Shown here: positions 1 through 7,312 of the stretch, piece by piece
Layout: each line of letters starts with the position of its first letter
Position numbering within the stretch: position 1 is the stretch's first letter
From: Thiotrichaceae bacterium UBA7359
Lineage (GTDB): Bacteria; Pseudomonadota; Gammaproteobacteria; Eutrophobiales; Eutrophobiaceae
Direction of reading: 5' to 3'
DNA length: 12,329 nucleotides
Assembly: GCA_905182825.1 (NCBI GenBank)
Contig: CAJJDJ010000115.1
Span: forward strand, 1 to 12,329
Program-made: the position numbers and the translations under genes
Notes under the pieces: generated by a model
What the model was told of the DNA's origin: nothing
What the model saw: the letters and a program-made list of their open reading frames with translations, nothing else
Databases searched by the model: none

Positions 1-16
1 TTATAAGGTTGTAATC

Positions 17-1192
17 ATGGATATTCATGAATATCAGTCTAAAGAGATACTTGCAGATTATGGTGTTTCAATTTGCAAAGGTGGACTAGCGTATAGTCCC
101 GAACAAGCAGCCTATCGTGCTATTGAAATTGGTGGTGAATGCTGGATTGTTAAGGCGCAAATCCATTCTTGTGGGCGAGGTAAGGCAGGTGGTATTAAAA
201 TTTGTAAATCAGAAATGGAAGTTTCAAAAGTTGCCGAAGAATTGCTTGGTGCAAAATTAATAACATACCAAACTGGACCACAAGGTAAGGTTTGTCACCG
301 ATTATATGTAGAGGCAGCTTGTGATATTGAACGTGAAATTTATCTAGCTTTTGTATTAGACCGTGACAATGAAACGGTTAGCGTTATTGCTTCGACTGAA
401 GGTGGTATAGAGTTCGAAGAACTTGCAGTTAATAAATCAGAGTCGATAATAAAAATTGCCGTTGAGCCAGCAGTTGGTATGCAAACGTTTCAGGCGCGTG
501 AAATTGCTTTTGCATTAGAACTCGATAAAACACAGGTCAATCAAGCCGTAACAACTATATTAGGATGTTATCGTGCGATGCGTGATCTGGATGCGACTAT
601 GGTTGAGATCAACCCATTAGTTGTTACCAAAGAAGGAAACATCATAGCTGTTGATGCGAAGATGAGTTTTGATGATAACGCTTTGTTTCGACATCACAAG
701 ATTGCAGAGCTGAGAGATAAGTCACAAGAAAATACGTTCGAAATGTTTGCTATTGATCGTGGAATGAGTTACGTCAGTCTCAATGGTAACATCGGCTGTA
801 TTGTCAATGGTGCTGGTTTAGCAATGGCGACGATGGATATGATTATGTATGCTGGCGGAAAACCTGCCAACTTTTTGGATATTGGTAGCAGCGCATCACT
901 TGAGCGTATCGCGAAGGCACTCAACCTTGTGCTTTCTGATGAAAAGGTTGAATGTATTCTCATTAATATCTTTGCAGGTATTAATCGTTGCGATTGGATC
1001 GCAAAAAATATTGTTAAAGCTATCGAACAAATTACTATTAAGGTTCCATTGGTCGTTAGATTATCAGGCACGAATGCTGAAGAGGGTCGCAAGATCCTTA
1101 TTAATAGCAAGCTACCCATCATCATGGCTAATACTTTAAAAGAAGCAGCAGATGAATCTGTTGCTGTCTGGGAACAATCGACTTGTAAATAA
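17..1192 (+). CDS. mtkA: Malate-CoA ligase (malate thiokinase) beta subunit
   Basis: This is the ATP-grasp subunit of the ligase that converts malate, CoA and ATP to malyl-CoA in the cytoplasmic serine cycle. The 391 residues match the usual length of the SucC/MtkA family. Visible landmarks are the N-terminal MDIHEYQSKE, the nucleotide-binding segment KAQIH...GRGKAGG (residues 46-59), and the presumed Mg2+ ligands Asn199 (EINPLV) and Asp213 (AVDAKMSFDDNALF). The C-terminal CoA-ligase domain has IGCIVNGAGLAMATMDM and NIFAGINRCDW. From memory, the text is closer to methylotroph MtkA than to SucC (for example ATMDMI and FAGINRCDW). The next gene is a clear mtkB, and hprA and ppc follow, which favours malate over succinate as substrate. 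AAGG lies about 8 bp before the ATG. The usual GGGA loop after FLD(V/I) reads GSSA here (residues 290-293). Succinyl-CoA synthetase is the alternative. Confidence 0.9.
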   Translation: MDIHEYQSKEILADYGVSICKGGLAYSPEQAAYRAIEIGGECWIVKAQIHSCGRGKAGGIKICKSEMEVSKVAEELLGAKLITYQTGPQGKVCHRLYVEAACDIEREIYLAFVLDRDNETVSVIASTEGGIEFEELAVNKSESIIKIAVEPAVGMQTFQAREIAFALELDKTQVNQAVTTILGCYRAMRDLDATMVEINPLVVTKEGNIIAVDAKMSFDDNALFRHHKIAELRDKSQENTFEMFAIDRGMSYVSLNGNIGCIVNGAGLAMATMDMIMYAGGKPANFLDIGSSASLERIAKALNLVLSDEKVECILINIFAGINRCDWIAKNIVKAIEQITIKVPLVVRLSGTNAEEGRKILINSKLPIIMANTLKEAADESVAVWEQSTCK

Positions 1193-1207
1193 AGGGCGAA
1201 GAGTAAC

Positions 1208-2098
1208 ATGGCAATTCATTTAAATGAAAACACAAAAGTTTTAGTTCAAGGCTTTACTGGTCAAGTTGGTTCTTTCCATGCAAGTAATATGATTAAGTAC
1301 GGCACCAATGTCGTTGGTGGTGTCACACCAGGCAAAGGAAGTACTATGCATCTGCATAAACCAGTGTTTAATACGATGAAAGAAGCGGTCGAAGTGACTG
1401 ATGCGGACGCGAGTATTATTTTTGTACCACCACCGTTTGCAGCAGATAGTATTATGGAAGCAGCGGATGCAGGTGTTCGGTTCTGTGTTGTGGTTACCGA
1501 TGGCATACCTTTACAGGATATGATTCGAGTTAAACGTTACATGCGTCGTTACAAAGCAGATAACAAAATGTTATTGACCGGACCTGATTGTGCTGGTTCT
1601 ATAAGTCCTGGAAAATGTATGATTGGTATCATGCCTGGACACATATATCTTCCTGGTAATATTGGCATCGTCAGTCGTTCTGGTACCTTAAGTTACGAAG
1701 TGGCATCACAGATGAAAGATATGGGAATTGGTGTCTCTTCTAGTATTAGTATCGGTGGAGATCCTATCAATGGTAGTTCGTTCCGAGATCATTTGTCTGC
1801 CTTCGAAGAGGACAGTGAAACTGATGCTGTTGTTATTATTGGCGAGATTGGAGGACCACAAGAAGTTGATGCAGCAATGTGGGCTAGAGATAATATGTCT
1901 AAACCTGTCATTGGTTATGTTGCTGGATTGACTGCACCGAAAGGTCGTCGTATGGGTCATGCTGGTGCCATCATTTCTACTATAGGCGATAGTGCCACGG
2001 AAAAGCTGGAAATATTTCAGCAATGTGGTGTAACTGTTGTTCCAAATCCCTCCTTATTTGCCTCAACGATAAAAGAAGTATTGGCTAAAGTAAATTAA
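1208..2098 (+). CDS. mtkB: Malate-CoA ligase (malate thiokinase) alpha subunit
   Basis: This is the CoA-binding, phosphohistidine-carrying partner of MtkA. Together they activate malate to malyl-CoA, which malyl-CoA lyase would split into glyoxylate and acetyl-CoA. The 296 residues show the CoA-binding Rossmann region (VQGFTGQVGSFH, then GGVTPGKGS, residues 14-44) and the ligase domain with SRSGTLSYE (156-164). The active-site histidine is His251 in GRRMGHAGAI. Segments such as PPFAADSIMEAADAG, IRVKRYMRRY, GIMPGHIYLPG and GGDPINGSSF resemble MtkB of serine-cycle methylotrophs more than SucD, as far as I recall those sequences. It starts 15 bp after mtkA, with an AAGAG-type ribosome site, so the two are surely co-transcribed. 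One oddity is that the motif normally GPNC(P/A)G reads GPDCAG (Asp127). Succinyl-CoA ligase alpha is the alternative, less likely given its neighbours. Confidence 0.92.
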   Translation: MAIHLNENTKVLVQGFTGQVGSFHASNMIKYGTNVVGGVTPGKGSTMHLHKPVFNTMKEAVEVTDADASIIFVPPPFAADSIMEAADAGVRFCVVVTDGIPLQDMIRVKRYMRRYKADNKMLLTGPDCAGSISPGKCMIGIMPGHIYLPGNIGIVSRSGTLSYEVASQMKDMGIGVSSSISIGGDPINGSSFRDHLSAFEEDSETDAVVIIGEIGGPQEVDAAMWARDNMSKPVIGYVAGLTAPKGRRMGHAGAIISTIGDSATEKLEIFQQCGVTVVPNPSLFASTIKEVLAKVN

Positions 2099-2111
2099 TA
2101 AGAGAATTTTT

Positions 2112-3086
2112 ATGTCAAAACCTAAAGTTATTCTTACTCGACAATGGCCTGCAGAAGTAGAGGCTAGAGCATGTGAAATGTTTGATGTTGACTTAAATGA
2201 AGACGATCATAAAATGTCAGTCAAAGAACTTAAGAAAGCGATGCAAAATGCAGATGCCGTTTGTCCAACTGTTTCTGATTTTCAGATGAATGAAGAGGTT
2301 TTTGGTGTCAAAGAGCGTAAATGCAAAATCGTTTCGAATTTTGGTGTGGGATTTAATAACATCGATACTGAAGCCGCAAAAGCGGTAGGTGTTGTTGTCA
2401 CGAATACCCCCGAAGTATTGACAGACTGTACTGCAGATATAGCCATGAGCTTATTACTGAGCGTTTCGAGACGTTTAGGTGAAGGTGAACGTATGGTACG
2501 AGACAAGAAATGGGATGGCTGGTGTCCAACGCATATGATGGCAACCAAAGTTACCGGCAAAAGACTCGGTTTTATTGGTTTTGGTCGTATTGCACAAGCC
2601 TTTGCACAAAAAGCACATTTTGGTTTTGGTATGAAAATTAGTTTTTACGATCCTTACTCACCCACTAGTGAAGTGATTGAAAAATTTAATGCGACGCAAC
2701 TTGAAACAATTGAGGATGTACTTAAAGATGCTGATTTTGTATCGTTACATTGTCCGGGTGGTGGTGCGAATACTAATCTTATGAATGCCGAACTTTTTGG
2801 TAGGATGAAAAAATCAGCATTCCTGATCAATACCGCTAGAGGTGATGTGGTTGATGAATCGGCCTTGGTACAAGCATTAAAAAGTGGTGAAATTGCAGGT
2901 GCTGGCCTCGATGTGTTCGCAAAAGAACCAATTGTTACCGAAGATTTATTATCGATGGAAAATGTTGTACTACTACCTCATTTGGGTAGTGCGACAACAG
3001 AAACTCGCATTGCTATGGGATTGAGATCTCTAGCAAATGTCAAAGCGTTCTTCGATGGCGAAGAACCTAATGACCGTGTTGCTTAG
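2112..3086 (+). CDS. hprA: Hydroxypyruvate reductase / D-2-hydroxyacid dehydrogenase
   Basis: This is an NAD(P)-dependent D-isomer-specific 2-hydroxyacid dehydrogenase. Within a serine-cycle block the expected reaction is reduction of hydroxypyruvate to D-glycerate. The 324 residues are normal for the family. The N-terminal substrate domain carries NFGVGFNNID (77-86). The Rossmann segment GFIGFGRIAQ (153-162) ends at Asp180 in FYDPY, an acidic residue that usually favours NADH over NADPH. The catalytic set is Arg243 (NTARGDVVDE), Glu272 (FAKEP) and His290 (LLPHLGSAT). The gene follows mtkB by 13 bp with only a weak AAGAGA ribosome site, so it is probably the third gene of the mtkAB operon. 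Sequence alone cannot separate hydroxypyruvate from glyoxylate or related 2-keto acids, so the specific name rests on context. Confidence 0.85.
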   Translation: MSKPKVILTRQWPAEVEARACEMFDVDLNEDDHKMSVKELKKAMQNADAVCPTVSDFQMNEEVFGVKERKCKIVSNFGVGFNNIDTEAAKAVGVVVTNTPEVLTDCTADIAMSLLLSVSRRLGEGERMVRDKKWDGWCPTHMMATKVTGKRLGFIGFGRIAQAFAQKAHFGFGMKISFYDPYSPTSEVIEKFNATQLETIEDVLKDADFVSLHCPGGGANTNLMNAELFGRMKKSAFLINTARGDVVDESALVQALKSGEIAGAGLDVFAKEPIVTEDLLSMENVVLLPHLGSATTETRIAMGLRSLANVKAFFDGEEPNDRVA

Positions 3087-3098
3087 AATATTCTAGAA
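3084..3098. promoter_or_regulatory. Overlapping palindromes at the hprA stop codon, possible operator
   Basis: TAGAATATTCTA (3084-3095) is a perfect 12-bp palindrome that begins on the hprA stop codon. It overlaps a second palindrome, TTCTAGAA (3091-3098). Read together they form three alternating GAA/TTC units spaced by 2 bp. The arm is too AT-rich and short to look like a terminator. It lies about 125 bp before ppc, where an operator could sit. Binding by a regulator is only inferred. Confidence 0.3.
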
Positions 3099-3135
3099 AG
3101 TAATTTTTTAAACGATAGCTTCATATTCTAATGCT

Positions 3136-3164
3136 TAAATTCGTATATATTATCTATATATTAT
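3136..3164 (+). promoter_or_regulatory. AT-rich tandem repeat, candidate ppc promoter region
   Basis: The 136-bp gap before ppc holds two copies of TATATATTAT (3144-3153 and 3155-3164), 11 bp apart, which is one helical turn. Either copy offers a TATATT/TATTAT-like -10 hexamer, but the upstream -35 candidates (such as TTAAAT at 3136) are poor. The repeat and the large gap, compared with the 13-15 bp gaps upstream, suggest that ppc can be transcribed from here. The start point is not determined. Confidence 0.35.
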
Positions 3165-3222
3165 GACTCTATGGCTGAAACCACTTCAAAGTTTTTTATA
3201 AAAATACTTAGGATGAAATTTT

Positions 3223-5964
3223 ATGGTAGCAGTACAAACTGAATCTAACGAACAAACTCTTGATAACGCTTCAGCGATTTATGCAAAAGAAGTTGTTGGT
3301 GTCTTAACGGATCAACTAATTCAAGTTATAGAGCAGAGACATATTGAAATTTTACCTTATGTTCGAGGAGAGTTATCAATTCCAATAGGTGACAACAAGT
3401 TATTGTTAGGCATACTTCAAGCATGGGGTATCTGGTTTCAGTTGCTCAATGTTGCAGAAGAGAACACTGGTATGCGTCGTCGACGTATGGCTGAGAAAGA
3501 AATCGGATTGGAAAATGTACTTGGGACCTTCGCAAATGTTTTTAAACAAGCTAACGAATCAGGTGTGAGCTCAGAAAAGATTCAAAATTTACTCGATGTT
3601 GCACATATCCGACCGACTTTAACCGCACACCCTACTGAAGCAAAACGCGTAACAGTGTTAGAGATACATCGTCGTATCTATGTTTTATTATATCGTTTAG
3701 AAGGGTCACGTTGGACAGTGCGTGAACAAGAAAAATTTCTTGATGCCTTACGTAATGAGATTGATTTACTCTGGTTGACTGGCGAATTACGACTAGAAAA
3801 ACCAACAGTTTCACAAGAAGTCGTATGGGGGTTACATTTTTTCGAGCAAACTTTGTTTGAGCGCATTCCAGAAACACATGAAAAATTAAAATTAGCATTA
3901 AATAAAAATTATCCTGATACAGATTTTTTACTTCCACCATTTTTTCAATTTGGTTCTTGGATTGGTGGTGATCGTGATGGGAACCCTTTTGTCACCAATG
4001 AGGTTACTAAAGATACATTATTAAAGAATCGACGAATTGTATTGCATCATTATATAAAACGGTTAGAAGACTTATCCGAACATTTGAGTGTGTCTAGTAT
4101 CAATATTAAGTTATCAAAAATCTTTCAGGATGATTTGCAAGCAATCTTAAAAGGGATTGATGAACTTGAATTGATTTCAGAAAGAAACCCTGGAGAGGTG
4201 TTTCGTCAATTCTTGACATGTATGTTAGTTAAATTACGCGGTACTTTGAGCAGTGATACTGAAGGACATTTTAGTGGGATTCGTTATAGTAATGCAGATG
4301 AATTTATTACAGAAATAAAACAAGTGATGATGGGATTACAAGAGTCTGATTGTAAGCAGCTGTCACAGACATTGATTCTTCCCCTATTACAGGAAGCAGA
4401 AGCATTTCGTTTTCGAACAGTTAGACTTGATCTAAGAGAAAACTCAACTACAATAAATCGTGCACTAACATCCGTTTGGAAAGCAATGAATGCTAATGAT
4501 GCACCACCCTCACCTGATAGTTCAATATGGAAATCATGGTTACTAGTGGAGTTAGATAAACCACAAGAAAACCTACCGGTCTTTTCTAATTTGGATGATT
4601 CCGCTACCTCGACCCTTGGATTGTTTCAGATGACAGCTGATATGATGGATAAACTGGATCGTGAAGCATTCGGGTATTTCATTTTATCAATGACACAATC
4701 CATCAACGATATTCTCGGTGTATATCTATTGGCAAAAATATCTGGTTTATTTGTAGAGGAAAATGGTGTGACATATAGTCGACTCCCTATTGTTCCATTA
4801 TTCGAAACGATAGATGATCTACAAAGAGGCCCTCAGATGATGTCTGATTTATTTACTATTCCGATAGTCAAACAATCGATCAACTATCAAAAGGGTATAC
4901 AGGAAGTCATGATTGGATATTCCGACTCTAATAAGGATGGTGGTTACTTCACTGCTAACTGGGAGTTGAGCAAAGCACAAGCTGATTTAACTAAGATAGG
5001 GCAGGAAGCAGGAATCTCAATCTCCTTTTTTCATGGACGAGGTGGCTCAGTCAGCCGCGGCGGCGCACCGACTGGCTATGCCATTGCTGCACAACCCGCA
5101 GGTTCGATTCATGGACAAATGAGTATTACCGAGCAAGGTGAAGTGGTGTCATCAAAATATGCCAACGAAGGTACCGCTCAATATCAGATGGAATTACTAG
5201 CCGCTAGTGTATTTGAACATACCCTGAAGTCATTAAACCAAAACGAATTAAAACCAAACCTAGCATTTAATATAGCGATGGAAAGCCTATCTGAACTTGC
5301 CTTTAATAAATATCGAAAATTTGCAGAGATAGACGACCTGATTGATTACTATAGTGCTGCAAGTCCAGTAGAAGAATTAGCGAAAATGAATATAGGTTCA
5401 CGTCCAGTAAGACGTTTTGGTATAAAGTCATTAAGCGGCCTACGCGCAATACCATGGGTATTTGCTTGGACACAAAATAGACACTTAGTCCCCGGTTGGT
5501 ACGGGGTGGGTACCGCATTAAAATCGTTTATCGATATGCGTGGTTTAAAAGGCGAGCAGTTACTCAAGGATATGTTTGATGATATGTGTTTGTTTCGCTT
5601 GATTCTAGATGAGGTTGAAAAAACTTTGTCGTTGGTCGATTTGGAGGTGTCAGAATCTTATTCAAAACTTGTCGAAAACGAAAAGCTACGAGACAGTGTG
5701 TTCGGTAAAGTTGTGGATGAATATAAGCTAACCGTGGATATGGTCTTGAAGATAACTGGTGAAGAACAACTCTGCGAACGATTTAAAAAATTCAGTCGTA
5801 AACTCAATCGACGCTACCCCATTCTTTTTCAAGTAGGCATGGAGCAAGTGCAGTTATTAAAAGAGTTTCGGAGCAAGCAAGAAAGTGGTGCCCCATCAGA
5901 AAATTTAGCGCCGATGTTGTTATCTATTAATTGTGTTTCCACAGGATTAGGCTGGACAGGCTAG
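3223..5964 (+). CDS. ppc: Phosphoenolpyruvate carboxylase
   Basis: This cytoplasmic enzyme makes oxaloacetate and phosphate from PEP and bicarbonate with Mg2+ or Mn2+. In this block it supplies the C4 arm of the serine cycle. The 913 residues span a full-length enzyme. Motifs in order are LTAHPTEAKR with catalytic His136, GSWIGGDRDGNPFVT (244-258), RLDLREN with Arg405, and GYSDSNKDGG with Lys571. The glycine-rich active-site loop FHGRGGSVSRGG has His604, Arg606 and Arg612. The C-terminus ends GWTG, where E. coli Ppc ends RNTG, so the position of the aspartate-effector residue Asn881 (E. coli numbering, from memory) is Trp911. That fits an enzyme with altered feedback, as is useful in a one-carbon pathway, but this is inference. 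AGGA lies 9 bp before the ATG. No clear intrinsic terminator follows. A T-tract (5972-5978) inside a long-loop inverted repeat (TAGAAAG/CTTTCTA, 5965-6008) is the only candidate. Confidence 0.97.
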   Translation: MVAVQTESNEQTLDNASAIYAKEVVGVLTDQLIQVIEQRHIEILPYVRGELSIPIGDNKLLLGILQAWGIWFQLLNVAEENTGMRRRRMAEKEIGLENVLGTFANVFKQANESGVSSEKIQNLLDVAHIRPTLTAHPTEAKRVTVLEIHRRIYVLLYRLEGSRWTVREQEKFLDALRNEIDLLWLTGELRLEKPTVSQEVVWGLHFFEQTLFERIPETHEKLKLALNKNYPDTDFLLPPFFQFGSWIGGDRDGNPFVTNEVTKDTLLKNRRIVLHHYIKRLEDLSEHLSVSSINIKLSKIFQDDLQAILKGIDELELISERNPGEVFRQFLTCMLVKLRGTLSSDTEGHFSGIRYSNADEFITEIKQVMMGLQESDCKQLSQTLILPLLQEAEAFRFRTVRLDLRENSTTINRALTSVWKAMNANDAPPSPDSSIWKSWLLVELDKPQENLPVFSNLDDSATSTLGLFQMTADMMDKLDREAFGYFILSMTQSINDILGVYLLAKISGLFVEENGVTYSRLPIVPLFETIDDLQRGPQMMSDLFTIPIVKQSINYQKGIQEVMIGYSDSNKDGGYFTANWELSKAQADLTKIGQEAGISISFFHGRGGSVSRGGAPTGYAIAAQPAGSIHGQMSITEQGEVVSSKYANEGTAQYQMELLAASVFEHTLKSLNQNELKPNLAFNIAMESLSELAFNKYRKFAEIDDLIDYYSAASPVEELAKMNIGSRPVRRFGIKSLSGLRAIPWVFAWTQNRHLVPGWYGVGTALKSFIDMRGLKGEQLLKDMFDDMCLFRLILDEVEKTLSLVDLEVSESYSKLVENEKLRDSVFGKVVDEYKLTVDMVLKITGEEQLCERFKKFSRKLNRRYPILFQVGMEQVQLLKEFRSKQESGAPSENLAPMLLSINCVSTGLGWTG

Positions 5965-6022
5965 TAGAAAGTTTTTTTATTTCTGCGAACAATCACTTCT
6001 GCTTTCTAATTTGTCTGTTGTC

Positions 6023-6508
6023 TTAATCGATAAATTCAAAATCTTCGTAAATAATCACTGGCTCAATATTCAAGAATACGTTTTCGTCTAATGTGTTGAT
6101 GCAAATTGCATTTAACGTAATATCTTCGTATAACCAATAATACATTTTATTTTTGAAAGTGCTGAAACGCCAATTATATCTGCATTGTATCCAGTTGTTA
6201 TCAAGCGAACCGATTTTTTTAATCTTTTCTTTAGTTCCTGAAGAATGATTATATTTAAGAATATTATTATTTAGGTTTATTTTGAATCGATAGAATATTA
6301 AATTATTTTTTGTTGTCTGAGAATATTTTAATGAGTCATCTTGATTATCACCAACATGCTGATCTATGACGCATCTATTTTCGAACGCATAAAACGCAGG
6401 AGGCATAATTATCGGGTATCTATTGGGTCTATTTAACCTGTCTGAGATATGTTTTTTTGTTCTCTGGCTCTTATCCCACTGATTAATTATTACTTGTAGT
6501 ATTAACAT
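6023..6508 (-). CDS. Hypothetical protein, unrecognised, very AT-rich
   Basis: An open frame of 161 codons runs from the ATG at 6508, or 169 codons from a TTG at 6532. It is convergent with ppc and ends 58 bp from it. I do not recognise the family. The product looks soluble, rich in Asn, Ile, Tyr and Lys, with several Trp residues clustered around NNWIQCRYNWRF. An aromatic stretch follows (KMYYWLYEDI), and the tail is acidic (EPVIIYEDFEFID). No signal peptide, membrane segment or known motif is evident. No good Shine-Dalgarno sequence precedes either start, which weakens the call. In favour are the length without stops in such AT-rich DNA and the varied, protein-like composition of its C-terminal half. 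It could be a recently acquired orphan, the remnant of a longer gene, or a chance frame. Confidence 0.5.
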   Translation of the reverse strand: MLILQVIINQWDKSQRTKKHISDRLNRPNRYPIIMPPAFYAFENRCVIDQHVGDNQDDSLKYSQTTKNNLIFYRFKINLNNNILKYNHSSGTKEKIKKIGSLDNNWIQCRYNWRFSTFKNKMYYWLYEDITLNAICINTLDENVFLNIEPVIIYEDFEFID

Positions 6509-6978
6509 TTTTATTTTTAAACTATTAATCAATATTTCTAAATAAAGTTGGTATGATATCAGTCTTATTTTATATTAATAAAAAAGTTATAAAATATCAT
6601 TTTTAACATCGTCTAGAGTTTGTTTCTAAGATGTAAATGATTGTTATAGTAATGATCGATGAAATATTCAAATTCTTTTTTCTTTAGAATTATAGTTAAG
6701 TTGAAGCTGTATGAAATGATGTATCTTGAGGTTATGAGATTCGTATTAAGGGTCAAGACAGTCTTTCTAGAAGTGACAAAATCATTAGTGATCAATTTTT
6801 CAGAAAACATATTTCTAAGTAAATAGCAGATGAATCACCTGAATCTAACTCTTTAAAACATCAACATACAAAAATACAAAACTTAAAAAGGTTCTTGGTA
6901 TTAATAAATAAAGACTTAACAAGCCAGCATAGATACATTTCGATCAATAAGTAAAATAACCCTTGATGATCTAGAAAT
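6509..6978. other. AT-rich intergenic stretch with no supported gene
   Basis: Apart from a 65-codon minus-strand frame (6613-6810) without a ribosome site, I see no gene here. The sequence is dominated by A/T runs. It separates the orphan ORF from the cold-shock gene terminator. The upstream signals of the orphan ORF, if it is real, should lie in its left part, but no consensus promoter stands out. Confidence 0.4.
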
Positions 6979-7007
6979 AAAAAAGCCCCGCGGTTAGCGA
7001 GGCTTTT
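6979..7007 (-). terminator. Rho-independent terminator of the cold-shock gene
   Basis: On the minus strand, arms AAAAGCCTCGC (7007-6997) and GCGGGGCTTTT (6991-6981) form an 11-bp stem with one T-G wobble and a 5-nt loop. A T-run continues past the stem. On the plus strand the same position is a C-A mismatch, so the structure is better for minus-strand RNA. It starts 28 bp after the cold-shock gene stop codon. Confidence 0.9.
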
Positions 7008-7034
7008 GCAAACTAAAAAATTATCTAATTTAGT

Positions 7035-7238
7035 TTATTGAGAAACTACGTTTATTGCACTAGGTCCTTTTTCACCCTGCTCGGTGTCAAAGCTAACAGT
7101 TTGCCCTTCTGCAAGTGACTTGAAACCATCAGCTTGAATAGAACTATGATGAACAAACACATCAGCACTTCCATCAGCTGGAGAAATAAACCCAAAACCC
7201 TTACTATCGTTAAACCATTTTACTGTACCTGTAGCCAT
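7035..7238 (-). CDS. Cold-shock protein, CspA family
   Basis: This is a single cold-shock domain of 67 residues, the full family length, that binds single-stranded RNA/DNA and acts as an RNA chaperone in the cytoplasm. The sequence begins MATGTVKWFND and contains RNP1 KGFGFI (residues 13-18) and RNP2 VFVHHSSI (27-34). It ends with the typical GPSAINV segment. The ribosome site AAGAGGT (7253-7247) lies 8 bp before the ATG. The gene stands alone, with its own terminator directly downstream and a long AT-rich region upstream that probably holds an extended leader, as in many csp genes. Whether it is cold-induced or constitutive cannot be read from the protein. Confidence 0.96.
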   Translation of the reverse strand: MATGTVKWFNDSKGFGFISPADGSADVFVHHSSIQADGFKSLAEGQTVSFDTEQGEKGPSAINVVSQ

Positions 7239-7246
7239 TTTTGGAT

Positions 7247-7312
7247 ACCTCTTAAATTATTAAAAAACAATGTATTAGCATGTAAATTGTTGTAGAACTG
7301 TTACGGAAGAGG
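7247..7312 (-). promoter_or_regulatory. Cold-shock gene leader with anti-Shine-Dalgarno element
   Basis: In the minus-strand leader, CCTCTT (7312-7307) is the exact complement of AAGAGG (7253-7248), the core of the ribosome binding site. The intervening loop is about 53 nt and contains other sequence able to fold. A 6-bp pairing could hide the ribosome site and be released by temperature or by protein binding, as is known for csp leaders in general. This is a prediction from base complementarity alone. Confidence 0.35.

Noticed and set aside
17..2098. Succinyl-CoA synthetase (sucCD) as the identity of the first two genes
   Set aside because: Several segments look closer to MtkA/MtkB, and the hprA and ppc neighbours fit the serine cycle. 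No sucAB or lpd gene is adjacent.
5965..6008. TAGAAAG/CTTTCTA inverted repeat as a ppc terminator
   Set aside because: The loop is about 30 nt and the T-tract lies inside it rather than after the stem.
6613..6810. 65-codon minus-strand open frame
   Set aside because: No Shine-Dalgarno sequence and a low-complexity Ile/Asn/Leu-rich product.
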